From Opitutia bacterium (GTDB lineage Bacteria > Verrucomicrobiota > Verrucomicrobiia > Opitutales > Seribacteraceae): 41,808 nucleotides of DNA. A program made the translations under genes and the position numbers. The stretch covers positions 152,029-193,836 of the forward strand of contig PAZC01000011.1 of NCBI GenBank assembly GCA_002716045.1, given 5' to 3'. Below the pieces are notes generated by a model. That model had not been told where the DNA came from and made no database searches. It saw nothing but the letters and a program-made list of their open reading frames with translations. Shown in pieces: positions 1-8,703 of this stretch (the stretch's first letter is position 1; each line of letters begins with the position of its first letter).

Positions 1-53
1 GAAAAAAAGTTTGCATTAGCCTCGTAATCAGGCATGTAAGTCTATTCTCAAAG

Positions 54-1421
54 ATGGTAGCCCCTACCGTCCAAATCATGAGGCTTATCTTCCCAACGGC
101 CATCCGTACCGCGTTTGTTCGCGCGGGGCTAGTTTTTATTGCCTTGGGAATTACCGATTTGGGAGCCAAACCAGCTTGGAAAGCTGATGTGGAAACGGTG
201 CGGGCCGCAGCGATAAAGGGTGATTCGTACTATCAAGGATTGTTAGGCATTAAACTCAAATATGGAGATTCCGGTTTAAAGGTGGATTTGATTGAGTCAG
301 AAGAATGGTCTGCCAAGGCAGCTAAAAAGAATGGCGCTTTTGGGTTGTGCAATCTCGCGAGCCTCGAGATGAGGAAACGAAATTTTGAAAAAGGACGATT
401 TCTCTTCGACGAAGCCCATTTGCATTCCAATCTGCTTAGGCTTGCGAGAGCCGAGGACGCTGTAGCCATATTCTGCCTAGGTTTGATCGAGATGGAATCG
501 ACACCTAGAAATATCGTAAAAGCTGTCCGACATTTCGAGAAGGCCTCAAGTAAAGGCTTTGTTCCCGCCCAAGCGATCCTAGGCATGCTAAAACACAACG
601 GCATCGGAATACCTCAAGATAGAACAGAAGGCATCAAATGGTCGAGGGCAGCAGCCCAAGCCGGTTCTCCCCACGGAAAATTTCAACTTGGCATGGCCTA
701 CTCCATTGGTGAGGGAGTCGAGTTCGACCAATCGAAAAGCATGCAACTAATCATGGCAGCAGCCGAGCAGGGCCTGGGCTCTGCCCAGCTTACTTTGGGA
801 ATGAAGTTCGCCAATGGTGAGGGTGTGGAACATGATTATGCGGAAGCCATCAAATGGTTGCAGAAAGCGTCCAAACAAGGAATTGGCGAAGCGACATTTC
901 AGCTTCGCCGGTGCCAGACGATGCTCAAGCACCAGCCATCCATCGTAATCACGCCGACTCAACCAAGGGAAACGGTTGCCCAAACACCACCGACTAACCC
1001 AGTCGTAACGAACCCGCCCAAACCGGCCCCGGTTGAACCCGCCACACCGCCTGTGATCGATGAAGACATGAAGCTTCGCCTTCAACAAGCAAGGCACCTA
1101 TTGCTAGTGGAACGCAAAATCTCGCAAGCAAAGTCCATTCTTAAGCAATTATCGGCAGAAGGAGTCACGGAGGCTCAAAGACTCCTTGGAATCGCCCACT
1201 ACCGTTCAGAAGATTACAGAGATGCCCATAACGTGTTTGTGCAGGCAGCTCAAAAAAGTGATCCTCCATCGCAGCGATATCTAGGCATTATCTATTTTCT
1301 TGGGCAAGGAGTTGAGCGAGACTACGCCAAGGCTAACGAGTGGCTTGGAAAAGCCTCCATCCAAGGTGACCAAGAGGCAATTCGATATCAGGAGATCTTG
1401 CAGAAATTCTACAAGGAATAG
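54..1421 (+). CDS. Secreted Sel1/TPR-like repeat protein
   Basis: 455 residues. A hydrophobic stretch near the N-terminus (about residues 11-34) followed by AKPAWKAD looks like a signal peptide, so the protein is probably periplasmic or envelope-associated. Starting at the second in-frame ATG (position 78) would give a more usual signal peptide; no clear Shine-Dalgarno site decides between them. Sel1-type helical repeats are visible at about 155-283, with the hallmark pattern LGxxYxxGxGVxxDxxxAxxWxxxAA (for example around GEGVEHDYAEAIKWLQKA), and again at about 370-445 (GQGVERDYAKANEWLGKA). A Pro/Thr-rich linker at 300-335 separates the two blocks. Sel1 repeats are protein-protein interaction scaffolds; no catalytic domain is visible and the partner is unknown. 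It is the only protein gene on the plus strand and converges on the giant coiled-coil gene 54 bases away. The family is confident, the specific role is not. Confidence 0.8.
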   Translation: MVAPTVQIMRLIFPTAIRTAFVRAGLVFIALGITDLGAKPAWKADVETVRAAAIKGDSYYQGLLGIKLKYGDSGLKVDLIESEEWSAKAAKKNGAFGLCNLASLEMRKRNFEKGRFLFDEAHLHSNLLRLARAEDAVAIFCLGLIEMESTPRNIVKAVRHFEKASSKGFVPAQAILGMLKHNGIGIPQDRTEGIKWSRAAAQAGSPHGKFQLGMAYSIGEGVEFDQSKSMQLIMAAAEQGLGSAQLTLGMKFANGEGVEHDYAEAIKWLQKASKQGIGEATFQLRRCQTMLKHQPSIVITPTQPRETVAQTPPTNPVVTNPPKPAPVEPATPPVIDEDMKLRLQQARHLLLVERKISQAKSILKQLSAEGVTEAQRLLGIAHYRSEDYRDAHNVFVQAAQKSDPPSQRYLGIIYFLGQGVERDYAKANEWLGKASIQGDQEAIRYQEILQKFYKE

Positions 1422-1443
1422 GATACTAGATAATTCCTCGAGC

Positions 1444-1463
1444 TCGGGAAATATAAATCCCGA
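1444..1463. terminator. Candidate hairpin between convergent genes
   Basis: A perfect 6-bp inverted repeat (TCGGGA and TCCCGA) with an 8-base A/T loop lies in the 54-base gap between two convergent genes, where a bidirectional terminator would be expected. There is no run of T on either side, so termination is inferred from position only. Confidence 0.3.
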
Positions 1464-1475
1464 TATCAGAATCAA

Positions 1476-4400
1476 CTACTTGGCAAAATCAGCGCTGGCC
1501 ACGTCTAGGCTAACTTTGGACCCATCCTTGACTTGGATGGGCTTGGACCAAACTACCCCAACAGCTCCCAAGGGAGATGCGCCAGTGATAAAATATTCCC
1601 CTGCAGGCAGATTTTGAAGTCGTGCCAAACCATTCGCATTGGTTTTGAATCGAGCGATTGAAGACTGCGAAAGGGCATTGCGTATCTTTGCAGCTACTCC
1701 AGGATAACTGTAGCCACGATGAATGGAACGGGCCCAAAGCTCGGCAGCTGATGAAATCTTAGAAGGCAATCGAATACCTGCCCGCGCTACAATATCTTCG
1801 ATATCGCGCTCCTTAGTCAGGAAAAATTCGACGTTGGAAGCGGGTTTTATTTGGTTGTTAAGAAATTGTACGGTAACTTCGAAATCAACCTCAGCATTGC
1901 CACGGTCGACGGTTAAACCTACTGGTTCCGAAGGGCGAAAACTAACGCCTTCGGAAGTTGGAGCTGGCGAAACCCTGGTACGCGTCCTCCAGTCATCAAT
2001 TGATCTGCGAGAAGGCAGAGGTCGAGGCTGTAAACTTGGTGGTGTTCTGACCGGGGAATCAAAGGTGGTTATACGAGGAGTGAAAGAAGTGGTCCGCGAA
2101 GGAGGATTGGACAAACCTGGGCTTCTGCGGGTAAAGGGACCGGGATCGATCGAGGGTGCCCCTGGTTCGCCTCGTAAGGAGGCAATTACTTCGCGAGCCT
2201 TGCGAAGCCCTTCCTGTAAGGCCAAGGCTTTTGCTTCCTCGCGTTTTAGTTTGTCGTTGAGCAAGGTCACCATTTGGTTGGCTGCCTTTTCTCTTTCGAC
2301 GTCACTTCGCCGGCGAGCTTCCACTTGGGAAGACTGATCCTGCAGAATGGCAACACGCTGATTTGCTCGCTCCAGTTCCGATTGAGCGGCAAGCAACTTC
2401 ATCGAAGTGTCTCTTAATCGGTCTTCTGCTTGCGAGCGACTTCCACTGGCAGCTTGAGCTGCTTCCAATTCAGCCCGCAAACGAAGCACTTCGTCACGAA
2501 GAGACTTGGTGGTCGAGTTTTCAGCGGTTCTGCTAATAGTGGGCGAGACGGTTCGGATCGGAACAGTGTTCTGCAGTTGAGCGATGCGTCCCTCTGCCTG
2601 TGCCAGGTTTGTTTCCAACACCATGACTTGACGCATGGCATCCTTAAGCTGGGTGCTGACTCTGTCAAAATCGCCTCGAGAAGTCGCGTCAGACGTTTTG
2701 GAGATCTGCAACTGGCTTTCCAGTGAAAGGATTTTATCTTGCATGCTGGCTATGTCGCCAATCGATTCTCGTGGCGTAGCCAGACTTTGCTGCAAACGAC
2801 GAACCTCGGCTTTGTATTTTTCCAAGCCAGTTTGAAGTTCGAGGTTACGGCGAAACAAGTCATCACGTTCACGCTTGAGAAGCCCATCGTTTTCCGATGA
2901 CTGCTGGGATGCTTTGTTGGCTGCGGTCAGCTTGGCATTTAAATCCTCAAGGCCGGCTATTCTCTCATTCAAAGCTTTCTGGTCAAACGCGAGGGCATCC
3001 TTTTCATCTTTAAGTTTCTGCATGGCCAAAAATGATTTCTCCAACTCGTCGTCAAGGGCGGCTGCATCTTTCTCTTTTCTGGATAGGGCCTCTTCAGTCT
3101 TTTCCTTGTTTTTCTTTAAGTCTTCAATCGCATCGGTCATTAGCTGCAATCGCTTGCTTAACTCGGCGACGGCACTATCATCGCCCGCAGTGCGCGCAGC
3201 TTCTAAATCGGTGATGTCCTGCAGCTTTTTCTTGGAAGCAGAAAGTTCTGTCTGAAGATCGATGATTTGCCCCGTTGCTGCTTCAAGTTCACTTTGAAGT
3301 TTAATTTGAGCAGGGCTAGGCTTTTCGGAGCTTTGCAGGGATGTGGCCAAATCCTTTTTCAAATTGTCGATTTCTTGCCTAAGCAAAGCCAAGGCGGCCG
3401 CATCAGCTTCGTTCGGTTCCGCTGGAGCCGGGGAGACTGGATTAACCGGCATGCCTTTGGCCAAGGCCAACTGGCGCTTGAGATCGTCCAGTTCCTGACG
3501 GAGAACTGCATCGTTTCCAGCCATTTGCATGTCCATCATGTTCGCAAGTGCCTTTTCCAATTGAATCTCAATTTCAGTGTTTTCCTTGTCTCGAGCAATC
3601 AAAGCATTCTGTAACTCGCTTAATGCGACACGCGCGTCTCCAAGTTGTAACTCAAGAGCTTTAACAACTTCAGGAGACCCAGTCGTAGATGGATTTCCTT
3701 CCCGGGCTTGAAGAAGTAATGCGTTCAAGCGCTTTTGGGTTTCGGCCAATTGATTTTCGAGATCAAGGGCGCGCGCTGCCGATCCATCTGCTCCTTCTCG
3801 CTCTTTTAAATCATCTAGTTCCGCCTTGGTGTCAGCCAGTAACTTCTCGAGGGTGGCCACATGAGCTTGGCTTGTTCCGGTTCCCTGACCTCCTGCGCTC
3901 AATTCGTCCAATTTCGTTTTAGTCAAAACCAGTTCGCGTTCAAGAGCGGCCACGCTCTCCGACTTACCCTTGAGCAAATCATGCATGCGGCGTTCAGCAT
4001 CTAGTTTGTCCGCTTTGGTTCGAGCAAGCTCTTCTTCCAGATCAGCTATATCAGCTGCTGTGGAAGCCTCAGATTGACCCGATCGGGATTGGAGCGCGGC
4101 AATCTTTTCACGAGAAGCTTTCAGCTCGTCGTTTAGCTTGGAAAACAGTTGGCGGGAATTCACCATATCATTGGATTGCGCCTGCTGAGCCATCGCCAAA
4201 TCCATCTCCAGCGTCTGCATTTTCTTGCGAAGTGTCTCGACTTGCGCGTCCTCTCTTTCTTGGTCATTCATCTTTGATTCCATCGCAGTCGCCAGACGGA
4301 GACGGAGATCGTCTACTTCGGCATTCACTGATTCGGACTCGCTCAAATTTTGCTGCAAGACTTGGATTGTACCGAGAGCTTCTTGTAATTGCGAAGCAAG

Positions 4401-6893
4401 GTTCTCGGTTCCCACAGTCTCACCAACACCGGCTTGTTTGAGCCGAGCAATCTCACCGTCGGCTTGGTTCAACTTCGCTTTTAACTCGGCAATCAATTCA
4501 GCTCCTTCGCCGGTTACGTCATGGAACTGACCCCTGGCTAATTCCAGTTGATTCTGAGTATCTTTAAGCTGTTTCTCCAGAGAAGAAATACGAGTGGCTG
4601 CTTGACGCTGAACGGATTCCTTCGCTTCCTTTGCCAAGAGTGACTCCACTTTGGCTTGCTCCAATTCATCGCGCAATTGAGCGGACAGGGCGTTAGCTTG
4701 ATCGACGTTTACGCTCTGAACGGATTCGGTTGAGCGAAGAACAGCGTTTAGCTCGGCCAAAGTGGTGCTCATCGAGTCAACTTCCTTGAGTTGATTCTGC
4801 AAGTCAGCTGCTTGAGCAGCTATCCTGCGCAGCTCATCGTCCTTGTTGGCTAACAGTTCGTCTTTTTCCTTCACTTCATTCAAGACAACTTCCTTGCTAC
4901 GGCGAGAAGCCTCCAACTCAACTTGAAGATCTCGAATCAACCTAGCCGCTTCCATCCTTTCCTTGTCGATTTCACCAGAAAGTTGCTGCATCCGGTTTTG
5001 AGCCGCACCCAAGTCGGCATCCATAATCTCTATGACGTCAGAACCCTGATTCTGGGCATCAGCAGCTTGACGAAGGACTTGCTGTGTAACGGACAATTCA
5101 TTTTCCAAACCCTTCACCAAATCGGAGAATTCTAGTTCCTTGCGGGCCATGTCCACTTGGGCAAGATCAAGTTCGTCGCGAGATTGTTGCAATTGATCCT
5201 CCAAGTCAGCAACTTGCTTGGATAAGGAAGTTCTTACCTGAACCTGCTCTGCCCGAGCTTGCTCAAGGGCCAGCTTGGTGCCATTCAAGCTACGTATAAG
5301 TTCATTGACGCGCTCGGGATTAGACCCGGTGATGGGAGGGGTTTTACCTCCAGCAATTTGGCTTTCCAAATTAGCGAGTTGTTGCTCGAGGTCTTCCTTG
5401 CCAGAGAGATCGGCTCGTAGTCGCATAATTTCACCAAATGCCTTCTGCAGTTCACTTTTAAGCTGTGTCGAGCCAGATCCACTTTCCAAACTCTGCCGTT
5501 GCAAGGCGAGCAATTGAGTTTTTGTTCGGTTCAATTCCTCTTCCAATTCCAACATGCTGACAGCATCCCGGCCTTCGACGTTGGCCAATGCCTTGACGCG
5601 AATTAATTCTGCTTTGGTACTTTCCAAATCGGCGCCCAAAGTATTGATGACCGAGGCGGACTTGATTTTTTCCGCATTCAAAGATTCGCGAGCTTGGGTC
5701 AACTCGGCTTTGGCGGCAGACAATTCTTGTTCCAGTCGAACCACCATACGGTTCATGCCCTCAACACCCGAGATTCCCTCATTCTTCGATTGCAACAAAG
5801 ACGCTCTCTGACGCTCCAAATCACCAACCAATTTATTTGATTCCTCCAACTTCATTTGCATGGACAAAATTTGGCGAAAAGCTTGCTTGAGTTCATTTCG
5901 TAGCTTCTCCACATCTTCGTTCAAGCTGGCCTGCAATCCTTGAGATGCATCCACCTCGTCTTTCAGCTTACGGATAATATCTTCGGATTCCGCACGCCCT
6001 CCTTGATTGCGTCCCGCATCAATGTCAAGTTCGCCAATCTCAGGCTTCAAGCGAGGATCACTCGCCCCACCTTGCTTATCAGCAATCAAATCGATAGCGG
6101 CATCCAAATTGTTTCTGAGTTCGGCGGCATCCAGTTCATTACCTCGACCAACAGCTCGAGCAACCTCTTGGGCATCAGTCACTCCTTGACTGGCAGCGGC
6201 AAGGATTGCCTCAATGCCAGCAACTTCATCAAGCACAGTTTGCCCAAGACGCGAAGATTCATTCAGCGAATCGGCAATCGCGTCATGAGTATCCGTAAGA
6301 TTGTCCTGCAGGAGCGTAATCGCAGGCAAGGCTTCCTCGGGCGAAGCACCGCCGGCAAGCGAATCGGCAAAGATGCCTTCTGTTGCCTTTAACTTGTTCT
6401 CCAAGGCATCTAACTTGCGAATCGCCTCCACCTTTCCATTGGCGATGTTTTGCTCTCGCACTTTCAAACGGGACAACCCTTCGTTGACTTGGTTTTGCAA
6501 ACGGGTCAATTCGGTGACTCGATCGGCATCATTGGCAATGACTCTTTGGGCCAAGCTCAATTCGTCCTTGGAACGCTCCAAATCCTTCCGCATGCGCTGA
6601 AGCTTGGCTTGGGCGAGGCGATCAGCTTCGCTGTTGGCTTGCTTGGCACGAGCCAAGGCTCTTCGCGTGGTAGCCAAGTCCGCCTGCAGTCGCTTGATAG
6701 GATCGGCTGCCGCTGAAGACCCGCCAGATTCACCTCCAGGCAATGGAGGGAGGGCACCTCCGGGGAGCGACGGGGGAGATTCCTCAGGGGGATCTTCCGC
6801 AAGCTGGCTGAACGCCAAGCTTCCCAGTCCAATTAGCACGGCGCCAATTCCAAGGATAAAACGCCAAGAACGGGAGGGAACGAGCTTTCTCAT
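1476..6893 (-). CDS. Giant exported coiled-coil protein with C-terminal beta domain
   Basis: 1805 residues. The N-terminus (MRKLVPSRSWRF, then a hydrophobic stretch to about residue 30) is a signal peptide or anchor, followed by a Pro/Gly-rich segment at 35-60. Residues about 65-1570 are almost continuous heptad-rich Glu/Lys/Leu/Ala/Gln sequence, predicting a very long coiled coil broken by short Gly/Pro loops (for example near 515-525 and 1146-1160). A 16-residue motif of the form [QE]LxxA(x)3[IVM]xx[LM]xxxL recurs about seven times, starting near 334, 481, 835, 1111, 1202, 1283 and 1415. A Pro/Arg/Ser-rich linker (about 1575-1650) leads to a folded C-terminal domain (about 1655-1805) whose end, NGLARLQNLPAGEYFITG, resembles carboxypeptidase-regulatory or Ig-like beta domains. 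There are no Walker motifs, so it is not an SMC ATPase despite the likely similarity hits. A structural envelope role is inference. The gene ends in TAG and appears monocistronic. Confidence 0.8.
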   Translation of the reverse strand: MRKLVPSRSWRFILGIGAVLIGLGSLAFSQLAEDPPEESPPSLPGGALPPLPGGESGGSSAAADPIKRLQADLATTRRALARAKQANSEADRLAQAKLQRMRKDLERSKDELSLAQRVIANDADRVTELTRLQNQVNEGLSRLKVREQNIANGKVEAIRKLDALENKLKATEGIFADSLAGGASPEEALPAITLLQDNLTDTHDAIADSLNESSRLGQTVLDEVAGIEAILAAASQGVTDAQEVARAVGRGNELDAAELRNNLDAAIDLIADKQGGASDPRLKPEIGELDIDAGRNQGGRAESEDIIRKLKDEVDASQGLQASLNEDVEKLRNELKQAFRQILSMQMKLEESNKLVGDLERQRASLLQSKNEGISGVEGMNRMVVRLEQELSAAKAELTQARESLNAEKIKSASVINTLGADLESTKAELIRVKALANVEGRDAVSMLELEEELNRTKTQLLALQRQSLESGSGSTQLKSELQKAFGEIMRLRADLSGKEDLEQQLANLESQIAGGKTPPITGSNPERVNELIRSLNGTKLALEQARAEQVQVRTSLSKQVADLEDQLQQSRDELDLAQVDMARKELEFSDLVKGLENELSVTQQVLRQAADAQNQGSDVIEIMDADLGAAQNRMQQLSGEIDKERMEAARLIRDLQVELEASRRSKEVVLNEVKEKDELLANKDDELRRIAAQAADLQNQLKEVDSMSTTLAELNAVLRSTESVQSVNVDQANALSAQLRDELEQAKVESLLAKEAKESVQRQAATRISSLEKQLKDTQNQLELARGQFHDVTGEGAELIAELKAKLNQADGEIARLKQAGVGETVGTENLASQLQEALGTIQVLQQNLSESESVNAEVDDLRLRLATAMESKMNDQEREDAQVETLRKKMQTLEMDLAMAQQAQSNDMVNSRQLFSKLNDELKASREKIAALQSRSGQSEASTAADIADLEEELARTKADKLDAERRMHDLLKGKSESVAALERELVLTKTKLDELSAGGQGTGTSQAHVATLEKLLADTKAELDDLKEREGADGSAARALDLENQLAETQKRLNALLLQAREGNPSTTGSPEVVKALELQLGDARVALSELQNALIARDKENTEIEIQLEKALANMMDMQMAGNDAVLRQELDDLKRQLALAKGMPVNPVSPAPAEPNEADAAALALLRQEIDNLKKDLATSLQSSEKPSPAQIKLQSELEAATGQIIDLQTELSASKKKLQDITDLEAARTAGDDSAVAELSKRLQLMTDAIEDLKKNKEKTEEALSRKEKDAAALDDELEKSFLAMQKLKDEKDALAFDQKALNERIAGLEDLNAKLTAANKASQQSSENDGLLKRERDDLFRRNLELQTGLEKYKAEVRRLQQSLATPRESIGDIASMQDKILSLESQLQISKTSDATSRGDFDRVSTQLKDAMRQVMVLETNLAQAEGRIAQLQNTVPIRTVSPTISRTAENSTTKSLRDEVLRLRAELEAAQAASGSRSQAEDRLRDTSMKLLAAQSELERANQRVAILQDQSSQVEARRRSDVEREKAANQMVTLLNDKLKREEAKALALQEGLRKAREVIASLRGEPGAPSIDPGPFTRRSPGLSNPPSRTTSFTPRITTFDSPVRTPPSLQPRPLPSRRSIDDWRTRTRVSPAPTSEGVSFRPSEPVGLTVDRGNAEVDFEVTVQFLNNQIKPASNVEFFLTKERDIEDIVARAGIRLPSKISSAAELWARSIHRGYSYPGVAAKIRNALSQSSIARFKTNANGLARLQNLPAGEYFITGASPLGAVGVVWSKPIQVKDGSKVSLDVASADFAK

Positions 6894-6905
6894 GACTTTA
6901 AGTGA

Positions 6906-6934
6906 ATTACAAAAAAAGAAGGTGCGATCAACAA
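6906..6934 (-). promoter_or_regulatory. Weak candidate promoter for the coiled-coil gene
   Basis: On the minus strand TTGTTG and TGTAAT are separated by 17 bases just upstream of the coiled-coil start. Transcription would begin only a few bases before the ATG, and no Shine-Dalgarno site is visible, so this would be nearly leaderless. A perfect 10-bp palindrome, CTCGCGCGAG, lies further upstream at 6948-6957 and could be an operator. Both are weak calls. Confidence 0.2.
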
Positions 6935-7003
6935 TGAAAATTTACTACTCGCGCGAGGAAGTGAATTAATGGGGTATAAAAGGCAAAAGAGAAAGATCGA
7001 AGA

Positions 7004-7088
7004 TGGTGCCCGAGGAGGGAGTCGAACCCTCACACCTTGCGGCACCGGATCCTAAATCCGGCGTGTCTACCAATTCCACCACCCGGGC
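7004..7088 (-). tRNA. tRNA-Leu (anticodon UAG)
   Basis: On the minus strand the acceptor stem GCCCGGG pairs with CTCGGGC (one G-U), followed by discriminator A and an encoded CCA. The T arm contains GGTTCGACTCC. The anticodon stem CCGGA/TCCGG encloses the loop TTTAGGA, giving anticodon UAG, which reads CUN leucine codons. A long variable arm typical of a class II tRNA is present. It lies 69 bases downstream of nuoN on the same strand and could be co-transcribed with the nuo operon. Confidence 0.95.
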
Positions 7089-7157
7089 ATGAAAAAGAGC
7101 TGTACATCAAGTCATGCTCAAAACCAGGTCGCAAGACTGAAAATAGGGAAAGAATCC

Positions 7158-8702
7158 CTAGAAGTTTTCGCCGATTGATCCCTGGTAGATCCCCAAGCCG
7201 ATAATTGCAATGACCACTAGCATCAAAACTAGGGTCACGGGAAAGGAAATCACGATTGCCGACAACTTGGCTCGGCGCTGCTCCTCGACCTCATCAAAAG
7301 CTTGCAAGGGTGGAAAGATTGCCTGACGAATCCATGCAAAGTAATAATAGATGGAGATGACGACACCAATTAACATAACTCCGAATAAGCCATGCAACCC
7401 CGCCTGAAAAATAACGACAAAGAGCAGCAATTTCCCGATAAATCCAGCTAGTGGAGGAATGCCAGCCAATGAACCTAAGCTCGTTGCCAAGACGAAAGCC
7501 AAGAAAGGCTGTTTCTGGGCTAGGGAAGAATACCCGGATAGCGGTTGGTCAGAATCATCATCCGAGGGAACCAAGCTCATGACACCGAAAACTCCGTAGG
7601 AAGCCAACAAATATGTGAGCAAGTAAAAGGCAATGGCCCAAAATACTCTATGTTCGGGCACCTCCGGATGCATTGCTGCAACAATACCAACCAAAAGGTA
7701 CCCTGCATGAGCCACGCCAGACAGGCCCATCAAGCGCTTCACGTTGCGCTGGGTTAGAGCACCCAGGTTTCCCATCAAAATAGTGAGCGCTGCTACAACG
7801 GAGAGAGCGGGCATCAAGAAATCGCTCATGCCAGCCAAAGGACCCGAAACCAAGTTATAAAGAACAATGAAACCAGCTGACTTTGAAGCAACGGCCAAAT
7901 AGGCCGAAACGGCGGTTGGAGCTCCCTGATAAACATCGGGAACCCATGCCTGAAACGGAACGGCTCCAAGCTTGAAAGCCAAGCCTGCCAACAAAAAGGC
8001 TACTCCTGCCAGCAAAAGCGGATGATCCGGATGAGCTGCGCTAACGCTTCCCATCCACGAGAATCCAAGCAGATCCGGTGTGGATGCCAAGGAAAGCGCG
8101 GAATCTTACATGGACGAAAAATTGCCTGAAGCCCCATATAGAAGGGTTATGCCGAAAAGCAAGATAGCTGAACTCATCGCCCCGAAAATCAGGTATTTCA
8201 AGCCAGCTTCCAAAGAGTAAGCACTACCGCGATGGTAACCGACCAAAACATAAAAACAAACCGCTACCATCTCTAATGAAACAAACAACATCAGGAAGTG
8301 ATTGCTTTGAACCAGAAGCATCATGCCAGCCGCGGCCAGAGAGGTAATGGCATGAAATTCAGTGGTAGGCAACCTAAGCCTACGAAGACACGGAGTGGCG
8401 AAAAGAGAAGTCAGCAAGGCGCAAGCACTGAAAAAACAACGCATGACATCACCGCGATAGCCTTGATGAAGCAAGCCGTTGAAGGTAGTGTTGGAAGGGT
8501 TGGGATCAAAGGAAAGATAATTCAGGATGAGGTAAAGGAAGATCCCGCCTTGCATCGAGTAGGCAAACCAATCACTTGGTGCCTGACCCTCTTTCCGAAA
8601 AGCCTCGCGAATCAACAAAAGCAAGGAACCGCATGCCAAGAAAATTTCTGGAACCAACAGGGTCCAATCATTTGCCTCAGCATATGTCTTGAAAGCATCC
8701 AT
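7158..8702 (-). pseudogene. nuoN: NADH-quinone oxidoreductase subunit N, with in-frame TAA
   Basis: Membrane-arm, antiporter-like subunit of respiratory complex I. The frame runs 515 codons from MDAFKTYAEANDW (ATG at 8702, one base after the nuoM stop) to a TAG at 7158, a normal NuoN length. One codon, number 199 (8106-8108), is TAA. The sequence before it (LLFGITLLYGASGNFSSM) and after it (DSALSLASTPDLLGF, then GLAFKLGAVPFQAWVPDVY) stays in the same frame and is recognisably NuoN on both sides, with the proton-channel lysine region and many membrane helices intact. There is therefore no indel, only a nonsense codon in a loop between helices. TAA is one substitution from AAA, CAA or GAA. It may be a sequencing error, a recent null allele or a read-through site; the sequence alone cannot tell. 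A downstream restart would have to use TTG at 8090. Confidence 0.85.
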
Positions 8703-8703
8703 T

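Noticed and set aside
1476-6893. SMC-type chromosome segregation ATPase
   Set aside because: It has a signal peptide and no Walker A or B motif or ABC signature.
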